Below, piece by piece: positions 53,998 through 62,635 of a DNA stretch of 64,000 bases. The position numbers and the translations under genes are program-made. Position 1 is the first letter of the stretch. The number at the start of each line of letters is the position of its first letter. The DNA lies in contig NZ_JAJQXA010000008.1 in assembly GCF_021245985.1 (NCBI RefSeq), positions 124,001 through 188,000 of the forward strand, read 5' to 3'. The DNA comes from Flavobacterium soyae. Its GTDB lineage: Bacteria > Bacteroidota > Bacteroidia > Flavobacteriales > Flavobacteriaceae. A model generated the notes under the pieces. It saw nothing but the letters and a program-made list of their open reading frames with translations, was not told the DNA's origin and searched no databases.

Positions 53998-55185
53998 ATG
54001 AAACGTGTAGTTGTTGGTCTTTCTGGTGGGGTAGATTCTAGTGTTGCTGCTTATTTATTGCAGCAGCAGGGATACGAAGTTATTGGGCTTTTTATGAAAA
54101 ATTGGCATGATGACTCAGTTACTATTTCTAACGAATGTCCTTGGTTAGAAGATAGTAATGATGCTTTATTAGTGGCTGAAAAACTTGGAATACCGTTTCA
54201 AACTGTTGATTTAAGCGAGGAATACAAAGAAAAAATCGTTGATTATATGTTCAACGAATACGAAAAAGGACGAACTCCAAATCCTGATGTGCTTTGTAAC
54301 CGCGAAATCAAATTTGATGTTTTTATGAAAATTGCACTAAGCCTTGGTGCTGATTATGTTGCGACTGGGCATTACTGCCAAAAAAGCGAAATTGAGGTTG
54401 ACGGAAAAACGGTTTATCAATTGATTGCCGGAAATGATATTAACAAAGATCAGTCTTATTTTTTATGCCAGTTATCACAGGAACAATTATCTAAAGCATT
54501 GTTCCCGATTGGTGCTTTGACAAAACCTGAAGTTCGCGAAATTGCTGCTGAAATGGAATTAGTAACTGCCGAAAAGAAGGATTCACAGGGACTTTGCTTT
54601 ATCGGAAAAGTTCGTTTACCAGAATTTTTGCAGCAAAAATTACAGCCAAAAGAAGGTAAAATTGTTCAAATTGATAAAAACGACCCGATTTATAATGTTG
54701 AAAAACCAGCTGAATTATCTTTAGAAGAAGATCTAAAAATTGAAGCTCAAAAACTGCATTATCTTCCAACAATGGGAAAAATTATGGGCAAACATCAGGG
54801 TGCACATTATTTTACTGTTGGTCAGAGAAAAGGATTGAATGTTGGCGGAACTACAGATCCGTTATTTGTTATTGCTACAGATGTTGAAACTAATACCATT
54901 TATACCGGTTTAACAAGCAGTCACCCTGGATTGTTTAAAAAAGCTTTATTTGTTGGAGAATCTGAAGTACACTGGGTTCGCGAAGATTTGAAGTTAAATG
55001 CGGGTGAAAAAATGGAAGTTATGGCGAGAATTCGTTACCGTCAGCCGTTACAAAAAGCGACACTTCATCAATTTGAAGACGGAATGTACGTTCATTTTGA
55101 AGAACCACAATCTGCAATAACAAAAGGTCAGTTTGTTGCCTGGTATTTAGAAAATGAATTAGTTGGTTCGGGAGTAATTTCTTAG
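53998..55185 (+). CDS. mnmA: tRNA-specific 2-thiouridylase MnmA
   Basis: 395 residues. PP-loop [20 protein letters not shown] (about 5-24). Catalytic Cys residues lie in [16 protein letters not shown] (Cys about 102) and [17 protein letters not shown] (Cys about 201). [26 protein letters not shown] is the usual central domain. MnmA puts sulphur on U34 of tRNA Lys, Glu and Gln, using ATP and a sulphur relay. Bacteroidota forms are somewhat longer than E. coli's 368 residues; an extra segment around [20 protein letters not shown] accounts for this. Its 3' end is 43 bp before the subtilase gene. Confidence 0.96.
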   Translation: MKRVVVGLSGGVDSSVAAYLLQQQGYEVIGLFMKNWHDDSVTISNECPWLEDSNDALLVAEKLGIPFQTVDLSEEYKEKIVDYMFNEYEKGRTPNPDVLCNREIKFDVFMKIALSLGADYVATGHYCQKSEIEVDGKTVYQLIAGNDINKDQSYFLCQLSQEQLSKALFPIGALTKPEVREIAAEMELVTAEKKDSQGLCFIGKVRLPEFLQQKLQPKEGKIVQIDKNDPIYNVEKPAELSLEEDLKIEAQKLHYLPTMGKIMGKHQGAHYFTVGQRKGLNVGGTTDPLFVIATDVETNTIYTGLTSSHPGLFKKALFVGESEVHWVREDLKLNAGEKMEVMARIRYRQPLQKATLHQFEDGMYVHFEEPQSAITKGQFVAWYLENELVGSGVIS

Positions 55186-55228
55186 CTTTATACTTTTTTA
55201 CGAAGGACTTCCTTTTAAAAGAGTATAT

Positions 55229-56830
55229 ATGAAACACAGCTTTACTTTTCTTTTACTATTGTTTTCTACTGTAATGTTTTCTCAGGAAGAAGATGCCTGG
55301 GTATATTTTACGGGAAAACCAAATGCTCAGGATTTTTTCGATAATCCGTCGCTGACCCTTTCGCAGAGATCATTAGATCGCCGTACTGCACAAAATATTG
55401 CATTAAATACTACAGATGCACCTCTTGAAATTACGTATGTAAATCAGGTAAAAGCCAGTACAGGAATAACTGTAATGGCACAGTCGAAATGGTTAAATGC
55501 ACTTCATGTTAGAGGAACTCAAGCCAATATTACGGCTTTAAAGTCCCTTTCGTATGTTGATAAAGTAGTTTTTGCAAATAAAGCATTGAATGTAACTTCA
55601 AAAAAAGTTTCGCAAAATAGTATTGCAGCGGTAAAAAATAAGCTGGAAACTACGATTGATTATGCTTATGGAAATTCTGCAAATCAAATTCAAATGCTTA
55701 ACGGACAAGTTCTGCATCAGCAGAATTATACAGGGTCTGGAAAAGTAATTGCTGTTTTAGATGCCGGTTATCCGGGTGTAAATACAGCAGAACCTTTTAA
55801 ACGATTACGAGATAATAATTTAATTTTAGGAGGTTATGATTATGTAAGCAGAAGTACGAATTTTTATGCCGGAGACGATCACGGAACTTTAGTTTTATCT
55901 ACAATGGGCGGTTACACAGAGAATTCTTTGGTAGGGACTGCTCCAGATGCTTCTTATTATTTATTTATAACAGAAAATGATGCTTCTGAAAATCCTGTCG
56001 AAGAATCGTATTGGGTTGAAGCTGCAGAACAAGCTGATGCCTATGGAGTTGATATCATTACAACTTCATTAGGTTATTTTAGTTTTGATAACACCAATTA
56101 CAGTCATACATACAGCGATATGAATGGCACAACAAATTTTATTACAAAAGGTGCCGAAATAGCTTTTAGTAAAGGAATTATCGTTTTAGCATCTGCGGGA
56201 AACGAAGGAAATCAGGTTGAAAATCATGTTGGATCGCCCGGAGATGGAGCTTCAGTTATTACGGTTGGTTCTGTTAACGCTGCAAAAGTTAAAGCCTCTT
56301 CCAGCTCTATAGGACCAAGTTTTGATAATCGTATAAAACCAGATATAATGGCGCAGGGTGTTGCCGCTGTTGTTGCAAACACTTCAGGAACTATTGGTAC
56401 GGCTAACGGAACTTCTTTTTCATGCCCTATTATGGCAGGAATGATAGCTTGTCTCTGGCAGGCATTTCCATCAAAAACAAATCAGGAAATTAAACAAATG
56501 ATTCTGCAGTCTGCAGATCGATATACAACTCCTGATAATAATTATGGTTATGGAATACCAAATTTTGGGTCGACTTTAAGTGTAGATGTTTTTCAGTCTT
56601 CATCGGATTTTTCAGTTTATCCAAATCCGGCAAAATCTAATATTTCTTTTTTGTTTGCTGATGAAACAGCTTCTGTATGTATTTATTCCATTTTAGGACA
56701 AAAGCTGATTGAAAAACAAATAACAAACCAAAATCCGGTTCTTTCTGTTGAAAGTTTAACCAGCGGACTGTATTTTTATACTTTTAAGTCTGAAGGTTTA
56801 CAAAAAACAGGAAAAATAATAAAACAATAA
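55229..56830 (+). CDS. Subtilisin-like (S8) serine protease with T9SS sorting domain
   Basis: 533 residues. Signal peptide MKHSFTFLLLLFSTVMFS. A propeptide/N-domain runs to about residue 140. Catalytic triad: VIAVLDAGYPGVN (Asp about 178), AGDDHGTLVLSTMGG (His about 217) and NGTSFSCPIMAGMIA (Ser about 394), with the oxyanion Asn in SAGNEGNQ. C-terminus about 460-533 is a type A T9SS tail: FSVYPNPAKSNISF, VCIYSILGQKL, LTSGLYFYTF. So it is an extracellular protease exported by the T9SS. The triad looks complete. Confidence 0.94.
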   Translation: MKHSFTFLLLLFSTVMFSQEEDAWVYFTGKPNAQDFFDNPSLTLSQRSLDRRTAQNIALNTTDAPLEITYVNQVKASTGITVMAQSKWLNALHVRGTQANITALKSLSYVDKVVFANKALNVTSKKVSQNSIAAVKNKLETTIDYAYGNSANQIQMLNGQVLHQQNYTGSGKVIAVLDAGYPGVNTAEPFKRLRDNNLILGGYDYVSRSTNFYAGDDHGTLVLSTMGGYTENSLVGTAPDASYYLFITENDASENPVEESYWVEAAEQADAYGVDIITTSLGYFSFDNTNYSHTYSDMNGTTNFITKGAEIAFSKGIIVLASAGNEGNQVENHVGSPGDGASVITVGSVNAAKVKASSSSIGPSFDNRIKPDIMAQGVAAVVANTSGTIGTANGTSFSCPIMAGMIACLWQAFPSKTNQEIKQMILQSADRYTTPDNNYGYGIPNFGSTLSVDVFQSSSDFSVYPNPAKSNISFLFADETASVCIYSILGQKLIEKQITNQNPVLSVESLTSGLYFYTFKSEGLQKTGKIIKQ

Positions 56831-56838
56831 TAGTTTTA

Positions 56839-57783
56839 ATGAACAGAATTACACAGCTTTTCAATACAAAATATCCAATTATTCAAGGCGGAATGATCTG
56901 GAACAGTGGTTACAAATTAGCATCTGCAGTGAGTAATGCAGGTGGTTTAGGCTTGATTGGAGCTGGATCAATGTATCCTGATGTTTTAAGAGAACATATT
57001 CAGAAATGTAAAAAAGCGACTGATAAACCATTTGGAGTTAATATTCCGATGTTATATCCCAATATTGAAGAGATTATGAATATTGTGGTCGAAGAAGATG
57101 TAAAAATTGTTTTTACTTCGGCAGGAAACCCTAAAACCTGGACTTCGTTTTTAAAAGGAAAAGGGATAACGGTTGTTCATGTTGTTAGCAGCAGCACTTT
57201 TGCATTAAAAGCACAAGAAGCAGGCGTAGATGCTATTGTTGCCGAAGGTTTTGAAGCAGGCGGACACAATGGTCGTGATGAAACTACAACTTTAACTTTG
57301 ATTCCTATGGTTAAAGAAAAAATACAAATTCCTCTTATTGCCGCTGGCGGAATTGCAACGGGGAGAGGAATGCTGGCCGCAATGATTTTAGGTGCTGATG
57401 GAGTACAGGTTGGGAGTCGTTTTGCAGCGTCGATAGAATCTTCTGCCCACAATAATTTTAAAGAAACGATAGTTAATATAAAAGAAGGAGATACACAATT
57501 GACTTTGAAAGAATTAGCTCCGGTTCGATTGGTAAAGAATAAATTTTATAATGATGTTCAGGCTTTGTATGAAAAATGCCCTTCTAAAGATGAATTAATC
57601 CAGCTTTTAGGAAGAGCAAGAGCTAAAAAAGGAATGTTTGAAGGTGATCTTGAAGAAGGTGAACTTGAAATAGGACAAATCGCCGGACTGATTCATAAAA
57701 TTCTTCCTGTAGAACAAATTGTTCAAGAAATGATGTCTGATTTTAGAGATGCATGCAAAGAAAAAGCTACATTTGAGTTTTAA
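56839..57783 (+). CDS. NAD(P)H-dependent flavin oxidoreductase / nitronate monooxygenase family
   Basis: 314 residues. TIM-barrel FMN protein: YPIIQGGMIWNSGYKLASAVSNAGGLGLIGAGSM (N-terminal FMN region, about 12-45), AEGFEAGGHNGRDETTTLTL (about 136-155), PLIAAGGIATGRGMLAAMIL (about 166-185) and GADGVQVGSRFAASIESSAH. These enzymes include nitronate monooxygenases and FabK-type enoyl-ACP reductases. EAGGHNG fits both groups, and nothing by eye separates them. It follows the T9SS protease gene after 9 bp and is probably co-transcribed, though the functions look unrelated. Confidence 0.9.
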   Translation: MNRITQLFNTKYPIIQGGMIWNSGYKLASAVSNAGGLGLIGAGSMYPDVLREHIQKCKKATDKPFGVNIPMLYPNIEEIMNIVVEEDVKIVFTSAGNPKTWTSFLKGKGITVVHVVSSSTFALKAQEAGVDAIVAEGFEAGGHNGRDETTTLTLIPMVKEKIQIPLIAAGGIATGRGMLAAMILGADGVQVGSRFAASIESSAHNNFKETIVNIKEGDTQLTLKELAPVRLVKNKFYNDVQALYEKCPSKDELIQLLGRARAKKGMFEGDLEEGELEIGQIAGLIHKILPVEQIVQEMMSDFRDACKEKATFEF

Positions 57784-57803
57784 TTACCTGTAAGAAATAT
57801 TTT

Positions 57804-58214
57804 ATGAATTATATTCGTGCCTATATAATAGTATTGTTTCTGGCTTTTGGATTACAACAAGTTCAGAGTCAGTCGTATCATTTTAAAACTTCAGGATTTA
57901 GTGTTTTAGAAAAAAATGAAAAAGGAAAGTGGGGGCAGTGGTCTGATCTTGATTTGGTTAATCTCTCTGTAGTTCTTGATACTGATAAGCATAGGATAGT
58001 AGTATATTCTCAGGAAATACAGCTTTTTAGTATTCTGGATTACATCGAACGAGAAGAAAACGATACAGATATTGTATATTCTTTTATGTGCAAAGACAAT
58101 GACGGAAGAGAATGTAAACTTTCTATTATCACACGTAAAAAACAAGATAATCGCAAACAGCTTTATATCAATTACGACGATCATATTATTGTTTATAATA
58201 TTTTTACGGTGTAA
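57804..58214 (+). CDS. Secreted protein of unknown function, 136 residues
   Basis: Signal peptide MNYIRAYIIVLFLAFGLQQVQS. The mature part is small and mixed: SYHFKTSGFSVLEKNEKGKW, LDLVNLSVVLDTDKHRIVVYS, FSILDYIEREENDTDIVYSF, CKDNDGRECKLSIITRKKQD, ending IIVYNIFTV. The alternation of strands and the ...RIVVYS... segment recall a family of small flavobacterial secreted proteins with a lipocalin-like pattern, but I cannot name it. Same direction as the oxidoreductase gene, 21 bp gap. Confidence 0.82.
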   Translation: MNYIRAYIIVLFLAFGLQQVQSQSYHFKTSGFSVLEKNEKGKWGQWSDLDLVNLSVVLDTDKHRIVVYSQEIQLFSILDYIEREENDTDIVYSFMCKDNDGRECKLSIITRKKQDNRKQLYINYDDHIIVYNIFTV

Positions 58215-58344
58215 CGATGCAGAATTTTTTCAATCGTAAATTTAAAAACATATTTATCATTGACTTTCATTTTGAATGTATCATCAAGAAGGGGAGGTAA
58301 AATTATATACTGAAAAAATATTTTGAACCCGAAAAAGTTAGAGT

Positions 58345-58980
58345 ATGAATAGTAAAAATAGAAAATCAAATACCCAAATTTTTTATGCTTCAATTACTGC
58401 ATTTTTTGCATGGTTTGCTATCATTTTTCAATTCTATCTCACTAAAGGAAGTATTGCTAATTTTTTCAGTTATTTTACAATTCTATCTAATTTGTTGATT
58501 GCATTGAGTCTTACGTTTTCGATATTCTTGCCCAAAACAAAAATAGGAGAGTTTTTTTCAAGTCTATCAGTGCAAACCGCTATATCATTGTACATATTTA
58601 TAGTTGCATTAGTTTACAATACTGTTTTACGCGGAATATTGATTGTAACAGGCTGGAGGTTAATTGCAGATAATATACTGCATGTTTTAAATCCTGTTTT
58701 GTATATTTTGTATTGGTTACGTTATTCTGAAAAAGAAAAGTTAAGTTGGAAAGATGGCGTTTACTGGGCAATTTTTCCTTTTTTTTATCTCATTTATTCA
58801 TTAATTAGAGGTGTAATTACAAACTGGTACCCTTATCCTTTTTTAAATGTGGTACAAATTGGTTATAAAACAGTTTTAATGAATGTAGGAGTTATGATTA
58901 TTGTATTTTTTATAATAGGGCTACTATTAATTATTTTGAATAATAAGCTAAAAAAGAATAATGATAGCCAAGACATTTGA
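58345..58980 (+). CDS. Pr6Pr-family membrane protein
   Basis: 211 residues with six membrane segments. FYASITAFFAWFAIIFQFYLTKGSIANFFSYFTILSNLL, YNTVLRGILIVTGWRLIADNILHVLNPVLYILYWL and GVYWAIFPFFYLIYSLIRGVITNWYPYPFLNV are the conserved parts; the FSYFTILSN, H(VL)NP and YPYPFLNV motifs mark the Pr6Pr/FAR-17a-like group. Function unknown. Probably monocistronic, with a stem-loop after the stop. Confidence 0.88.
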   Translation: MNSKNRKSNTQIFYASITAFFAWFAIIFQFYLTKGSIANFFSYFTILSNLLIALSLTFSIFLPKTKIGEFFSSLSVQTAISLYIFIVALVYNTVLRGILIVTGWRLIADNILHVLNPVLYILYWLRYSEKEKLSWKDGVYWAIFPFFYLIYSLIRGVITNWYPYPFLNVVQIGYKTVLMNVGVMIIVFFIIGLLLIILNNKLKKNNDSQDI

Positions 58981-59005
58981 TTACTGCTGCTTAGTTCATA
59001 ATATT

Positions 59006-59038
59006 AAACCCGACAGGTTTCAAAAACCTGTCGGGTTT
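59006..59038. terminator. Perfect 15-bp stem-loop between convergent genes
   Basis: AAACCCGACAGGTTT (59006-59020) and AAACCTGTCGGGTTT (59024-59038) around CAA. It lacks a long T-run, so it may be a dispersed stem-loop repeat that works as a weak terminator for the genes ending at 58980 and 59092. Confidence 0.65.
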
Positions 59039-59091
59039 GCTATATAAAAAAACTTAGAATCTTAGTATCTCAGTACCTTAGAAACTTTCCT

Positions 59092-59529
59092 CTAAACTTC
59101 AATTTCCTTAATAAACCTATCATACTCCAGATAAAACATTTCAAGAGCATGCATGTTTTCGTTGAAAAAATCAAAAATAGCGTCCCAGTTATTGCGATTG
59201 CTAAAACCTACCCCAAGTTTTTCAACCCATATTCTGCTAATGGTTTTACCGCTTTCTAAAGTGTAGTTTTTTTCGAAAACAAGATCTTTAATAAATTCCT
59301 CTTCAAGGATATTTTTTAAAGCTTCAATCTTTTCAAAATAAGCATTTCGTTTTTCGTCGCTTCGGTGTTCAATGTCAATTAAAACCTGTGCTTTTTTATT
59401 GTCTACATAAAATTTAAAAGAGAAATCCTTGATTTTGGTATCATAAAGAACCCATTTTCTTGGGTACTTTTCTGCAAAAGCAACCCAAAATTCCCTTTTT
59501 ATTCTTTGTGATTCTTCTCTGCTGTACAT
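59092..59529 (-). CDS. DUF4268-family protein
   Basis: 145 residues, soluble, no signal. FWVAFAEKYPRKWVLYDTKIKDFSFKFYVDN, VLIDIEHRSDEKRNAYFEKI and ISRIWVEKLGVGFSNRNNWDAIFDFFNENMHALEMFY are the DUF4268 pattern. Some larger DUF4268 proteins are linked to restriction or nuclease folds; the short version has no assigned role. Divergent from the Nudix gene. Confidence 0.88.
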   Translation of the reverse strand: MYSREESQRIKREFWVAFAEKYPRKWVLYDTKIKDFSFKFYVDNKKAQVLIDIEHRSDEKRNAYFEKIEALKNILEEEFIKDLVFEKNYTLESGKTISRIWVEKLGVGFSNRNNWDAIFDFFNENMHALEMFYLEYDRFIKEIEV

Positions 59530-59620
59530 TTTTATGGCTTTGTTTTAGAAAACTTGTAGAACCGCATTTTCTAGAGTATATTTATATTTTAATTTGAAAG
59601 TACAAAAATAAACTTTGAAT

Positions 59621-60274
59621 ATGGATTTTCAAGATTTTTTGCAATATGTTCCTAATTTAATTCCAGTTGAACTTCCGGCGGAATCGGCACATGCGAAAAT
59701 GGCACCTCTGGAGCGTATTCAGGCATTGAAAAATTTAGATATTAATGCAAAAAAACCAAGAATCGCTGCTGTTATGATGTTGTTTTATCCTAAAAACGAA
59801 AAAACGCATTTGATTTTAATTGTCCGTAATGCATACAATGGCGTTCATTCATCGCAAATTGCATTTCCGGGCGGAAAATATGAACCTGCAGATCGTGATT
59901 ATCAGGAAACAGCTTTGCGTGAAACCAGCGAAGAAATTGGGGTTCGTCCTGAGAAAATTGAAATTATAAAGCATTTTACACCTATGTATATTCCGCCAAG
60001 TAATTTTTTAGTGCATCCTTATTTAGGAATTGCTAAAGAAGAACTTGCATTTTATCCCGATGCCCGAGAAGTAGCCGGTGTTCTCGAATTGCCATTATCA
60101 GTTTTTTTAGATGATGAAATTATTATCGAATCCAAATTATCAACCTCTTACGGAAATGATATTTTGGTTCCCGCATTTAATATTCAAAATCATATTGTTT
60201 GGGGGGCAACCGCAATGATTTTAAGCGAATTGAGAGATGTTTTAAAACTTACTTTTTCAGAAAAACCACAATAA
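59621..60274 (+). CDS. Nudix hydrolase, CoA pyrophosphatase type (NudL-like)
   Basis: I start at ATG 59621 (MDFQDFLQYVPNLIPVELPA); the TTG two codons upstream is less likely. 217 residues. RNAYNGVHSSQIAFPGGKYEPADRDYQETALRETSEEIGV contains the Nudix box GGKYEP...RETSEEIG with the preceding H-SSQIAFPGG typical of the UPF0035/NudL (CoA pyrophosphatase) branch. It hydrolyses CoA or CoA derivatives to 3',5'-ADP and phosphopantetheine. Single gene, 122 bp before the acyltransferase gene. Confidence 0.9.
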   Translation: MDFQDFLQYVPNLIPVELPAESAHAKMAPLERIQALKNLDINAKKPRIAAVMMLFYPKNEKTHLILIVRNAYNGVHSSQIAFPGGKYEPADRDYQETALRETSEEIGVRPEKIEIIKHFTPMYIPPSNFLVHPYLGIAKEELAFYPDAREVAGVLELPLSVFLDDEIIIESKLSTSYGNDILVPAFNIQNHIVWGATAMILSELRDVLKLTFSEKPQ

Positions 60275-60337
60275 CGTTAATTTAATAATTTGATAATCAT
60301 TAATATATAGATTTATTTCGTAAATTGTATAACACTA

Positions 60338-60366
60338 TTGCTAAAAGAATAAATTTTGTATGTTTG
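60338..60366 (+). promoter_or_regulatory. Promoter of the PlsC-like acyltransferase gene
   Basis: TTG (60338-60340), 18 bp, TATGTTTG (60359-60366), about 30 bp before the ATG at 60397. Confidence 0.7.
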
Positions 60367-60396
60367 CGACTTAACCAAAAAACACAAAACAACGTT

Positions 60397-61206
60397 ATGG
60401 GATTGTTTAAACGAAATCCTTTTGGGCATATATTATTCATCAAGAAATGGTTAATCCGTATTTTGGGAGCCATGACCCATAGAAGATATAGGGGGTTTAA
60501 TGAATTACAGATTGAAGGATCTGAAATTATTAAAACACTTCCAGACAGAAACGTTTTATTTATATCCAATCATCAAACTTATTTTGCCGATGTTGTGGCG
60601 ATGTTTCATGTGTTTAACGCAAGTTTAAGCGGACGTCAAGATACTATTAAGAACATTGGTTATTTATGGCAGCCTAAAATGAATATTTACTACGTAGCTG
60701 CAAAAGAAACAATGCAGGCCGGATTACTGCCAAGAATTTTAGCTTACGTTGGAGCAATTACTGTCGAAAGAACCTGGAGGTCAAAAGGGGTTGATGTTAC
60801 CGAAAAACGTGACGTAAATCCAAATGATACTGAGAATATCCGCATTGCCCTTGAAGACGGATGGGTTATTACTTTTCCGCAGGGAACAACAAAATCTTTT
60901 AAACCCGTTCGTAAAGGAACAGCACACATAATCAAACAGCATAAACCTGTCGTAATTCCTATTGTTATAGATGGTTTCCGTCGTTCTTTTGATAAAAAAG
61001 GGCTTCGCATGAAAAAGAAAAACATCCTGCAGTCTTTCATCATCAAAGAACCTCTTGAAATTGATTATGAAAACGACACGATCGAAGAAATCGTAGAAAA
61101 AGTAGAATACGCTATCGAACAGCACCCTTCATTTTTAAAAGTAATTCCAGCCGAAGAAATCAAAGCACAGGAAGAACTAAATAAATTTAGACAGTGGGAG
61201 TACTAA
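60397..61206 (+). CDS. 1-acyl-sn-glycerol-3-phosphate acyltransferase-like protein (PlsC family)
   Basis: I start at ATG 60397 (MGLFKRNPFGHILFIKKWLI); the longer frame from 60325 runs through the promoter. 269 residues. Motif I FISNHQTYFADVVAMFHVF (H-x4-D, about 56-61), motif II near AYVGAITVERTWRSKG, and motif III VITFPQGTTKSF with the PQGT variant of PEGT (about 168-172), then KPVVIPIVIDGFR. It moves an acyl chain onto lysophosphatidate or a related lysolipid at the inner membrane. The Q in place of E in motif III is seen in some family members. Confidence 0.9.
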   Translation: MGLFKRNPFGHILFIKKWLIRILGAMTHRRYRGFNELQIEGSEIIKTLPDRNVLFISNHQTYFADVVAMFHVFNASLSGRQDTIKNIGYLWQPKMNIYYVAAKETMQAGLLPRILAYVGAITVERTWRSKGVDVTEKRDVNPNDTENIRIALEDGWVITFPQGTTKSFKPVRKGTAHIIKQHKPVVIPIVIDGFRRSFDKKGLRMKKKNILQSFIIKEPLEIDYENDTIEEIVEKVEYAIEQHPSFLKVIPAEEIKAQEELNKFRQWEY

Positions 61207-61358
61207 TTTTAGATTTCTGATTTTAGATTTTTTTGTTTCAAGTTTGAGGTTTCAAGTTAGAAAAACTTAGAACCTTAACATCTAAGTCCTGAAGTTTCGG
61301 GATGGCGCCTTAAAGGAAAACCTTTGAACCTTTGTCACTCTGAACTTTTGAACCTCAA
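61207..61358. other. Short intergenic gap of repeat-like text
   Basis: Contains CTGATTTTAGATTT repeats, CTTAGAACCTTAACATCTAAG- and CCTTTGAACCTTTGTCACTC-like phrases similar to 15003-15045, 36680-36716, 37260-37345, 45890-45920 and 59050-59090, and CCTGAAGTTTCGGGATGGCGC. These are eroded dispersed repeats. Nothing coding. Confidence 0.5.
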
Positions 61359-61991
61359 TTAGAAATCAATTTTCTTCAACTCCTTATAATTAGCGTATAA
61401 TCTGCGTAATAAAGTTCCGTACAGCAATCTGTAAAAGCACCAGAATAATCCAAAGAAACCTAATATTACTAAGGTTAAGATTCCAATTGTAGCAAACATT
61501 GCTTTTCCGTTTACTGCAAGTTTTTCCCTTAAAAAAGCCATATCAGGATTGTAAACAAAAGCGATGAAGAAACTTAAAATTGAAGTGATTACAATCATTC
61601 CCAAATTGTACCAAACATAATACTGAACTGTTTTTCTGGTCCTTAAAATGGCACTCATTAAAGATTTTGTGGCAACGGTTGTAGAAATCGTAGTGTAGTT
61701 TTTGTAAAAAATAAACACGAAAATTAATCCAACTAAGTAATTCAAATAAGTCAAGTATTCAAGCGTAACCACAATTTCCGGATGATTTATTTTTCGCAAA
61801 ACATCATCTGTATTGATAAATAAGTTTGAAAAAGTCCAAAACGAAATCTCCAAAATACTGATAATCAAAATCCATTTGACAATTGAAGATGACTTTTTGT
61901 GAATCATTTTATAGATTTCTTTTTCAGAAATTTGTTCAAAAGAATCCGAGTTCTTTTTCCAGTCTTTTTTTAGTAAATCCAGTTCTTTCAT
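61359..61991 (-). CDS. Membrane protein of unknown function, partner of an ECF sigma factor
   Basis: 210 residues. A short charged N-terminus (MKELDLLKKDWKKNSDSFEQISEKEIYKMIHKKSSSIVKW) is followed by four membrane segments (about 40-60, 77-98, 123-145, 165-190) and a basic end (RRLYANYKELKKIDF). It begins 7 bp after the ECF sigma factor gene, in the position where an anti-sigma factor usually lies. I see no zinc anti-sigma motif (HxxxCxxC) and no FecR domain, so it would be an unusual one. It might instead bind and hold the sigma factor through its N-terminus. Confidence 0.85.
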   Translation of the reverse strand: MKELDLLKKDWKKNSDSFEQISEKEIYKMIHKKSSSIVKWILIISILEISFWTFSNLFINTDDVLRKINHPEIVVTLEYLTYLNYLVGLIFVFIFYKNYTTISTTVATKSLMSAILRTRKTVQYYVWYNLGMIVITSILSFFIAFVYNPDMAFLREKLAVNGKAMFATIGILTLVILGFFGLFWCFYRLLYGTLLRRLYANYKELKKIDF

Positions 61992-61997
61992 AAATTT

Positions 61998-62492
61998 TTA
62001 AGGATTTAGTATTTTTTTAAGTTTCCCTTTAATTCTGTTCATTTTCACGCGCGCATTCACTTCGCTGATTCCTAAGGTTTCGGCTATTTCTTGATAATCT
62101 TTGTCTTCTAAATACATAAAAACTAATGCTTTTTCGATGTCATTAAGCTGGTAAACGGCTTTGTACATCAATTTAATCTGTTCTTCCTCTTCATAGTTGT
62201 AATCGACATCTTTTACAAAATGCTGATGACTCTCATAATCTACGGTAGATATAGTTCTTTTGGTTTTGCGGTATAAGGTGATAGCAGTATTTAAAGCGAC
62301 ACGATATGTCCAGGTCGAAAATTTACTGTCGCCTCTAAATTTTGGATAAGCTTTCCAGAGCTGAATAGTGATTTCCTGAAACAAATCTTTATGAGCGTCT
62401 TCGCCGGCAGTATATAATCTACAAATTTTGTGGATTATATTCTGATTTGCCTGCAATTGCGCAACAAATGACTGTTCTAGATTTTCGCTCAT
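61998..62492 (-). CDS. ECF-type RNA polymerase sigma factor
   Basis: 164 residues, the usual size. Region 2 (about 20-85): KICRLYTAGEDAHKDLFQEITIQLWKAYPKF, FSTWTYRVALNTAITLYRK. Region 4 (about 105-160): YQLNDIEKALVFMYLEDKDYQEIAETLGISEVNARVKMNRIKGKLKKIL. No extra domains. It directs RNA polymerase to a specific promoter set, normally held by the next gene's product in the membrane. No target promoter can be named from this sequence. Operon with the 61359-61991 membrane protein. Confidence 0.95.
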   Translation of the reverse strand: MSENLEQSFVAQLQANQNIIHKICRLYTAGEDAHKDLFQEITIQLWKAYPKFRGDSKFSTWTYRVALNTAITLYRKTKRTISTVDYESHQHFVKDVDYNYEEEEQIKLMYKAVYQLNDIEKALVFMYLEDKDYQEIAETLGISEVNARVKMNRIKGKLKKILNP

Positions 62493-62540
62493 AAAAGTAT
62501 TAGTAGTATTGAAATCTATTTTGTTACAGTTGAATTTATT

Positions 62541-62634
62541 TTTTTGCCACAGATTAAACAGATTTTAATGATTTTTTATTTTATATAAAGAAAGGTTTAT
62601 GGATCCTTTTTAATCATTTAAATCTGTGGCAAAA
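62541..62634. repeat. GCCACAGATTAAA-type inverted repeat
   Basis: Arm TTTTTGCCACAGATTAAACA (from 62541) faces TTAATCATTTAAATCTGTGG with GCAAAA (to 62634). The core half GCCACAGATTAAA / TTTAATCTGTGGC also occurs at 4653 and 4774 and singly at 46000 and 51903. It ends 2 bp before the stop codon of the DUF3810 gene, so it forms a hairpin at its 3' end. Confidence 0.75.
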
Positions 62635-62635
62635 T

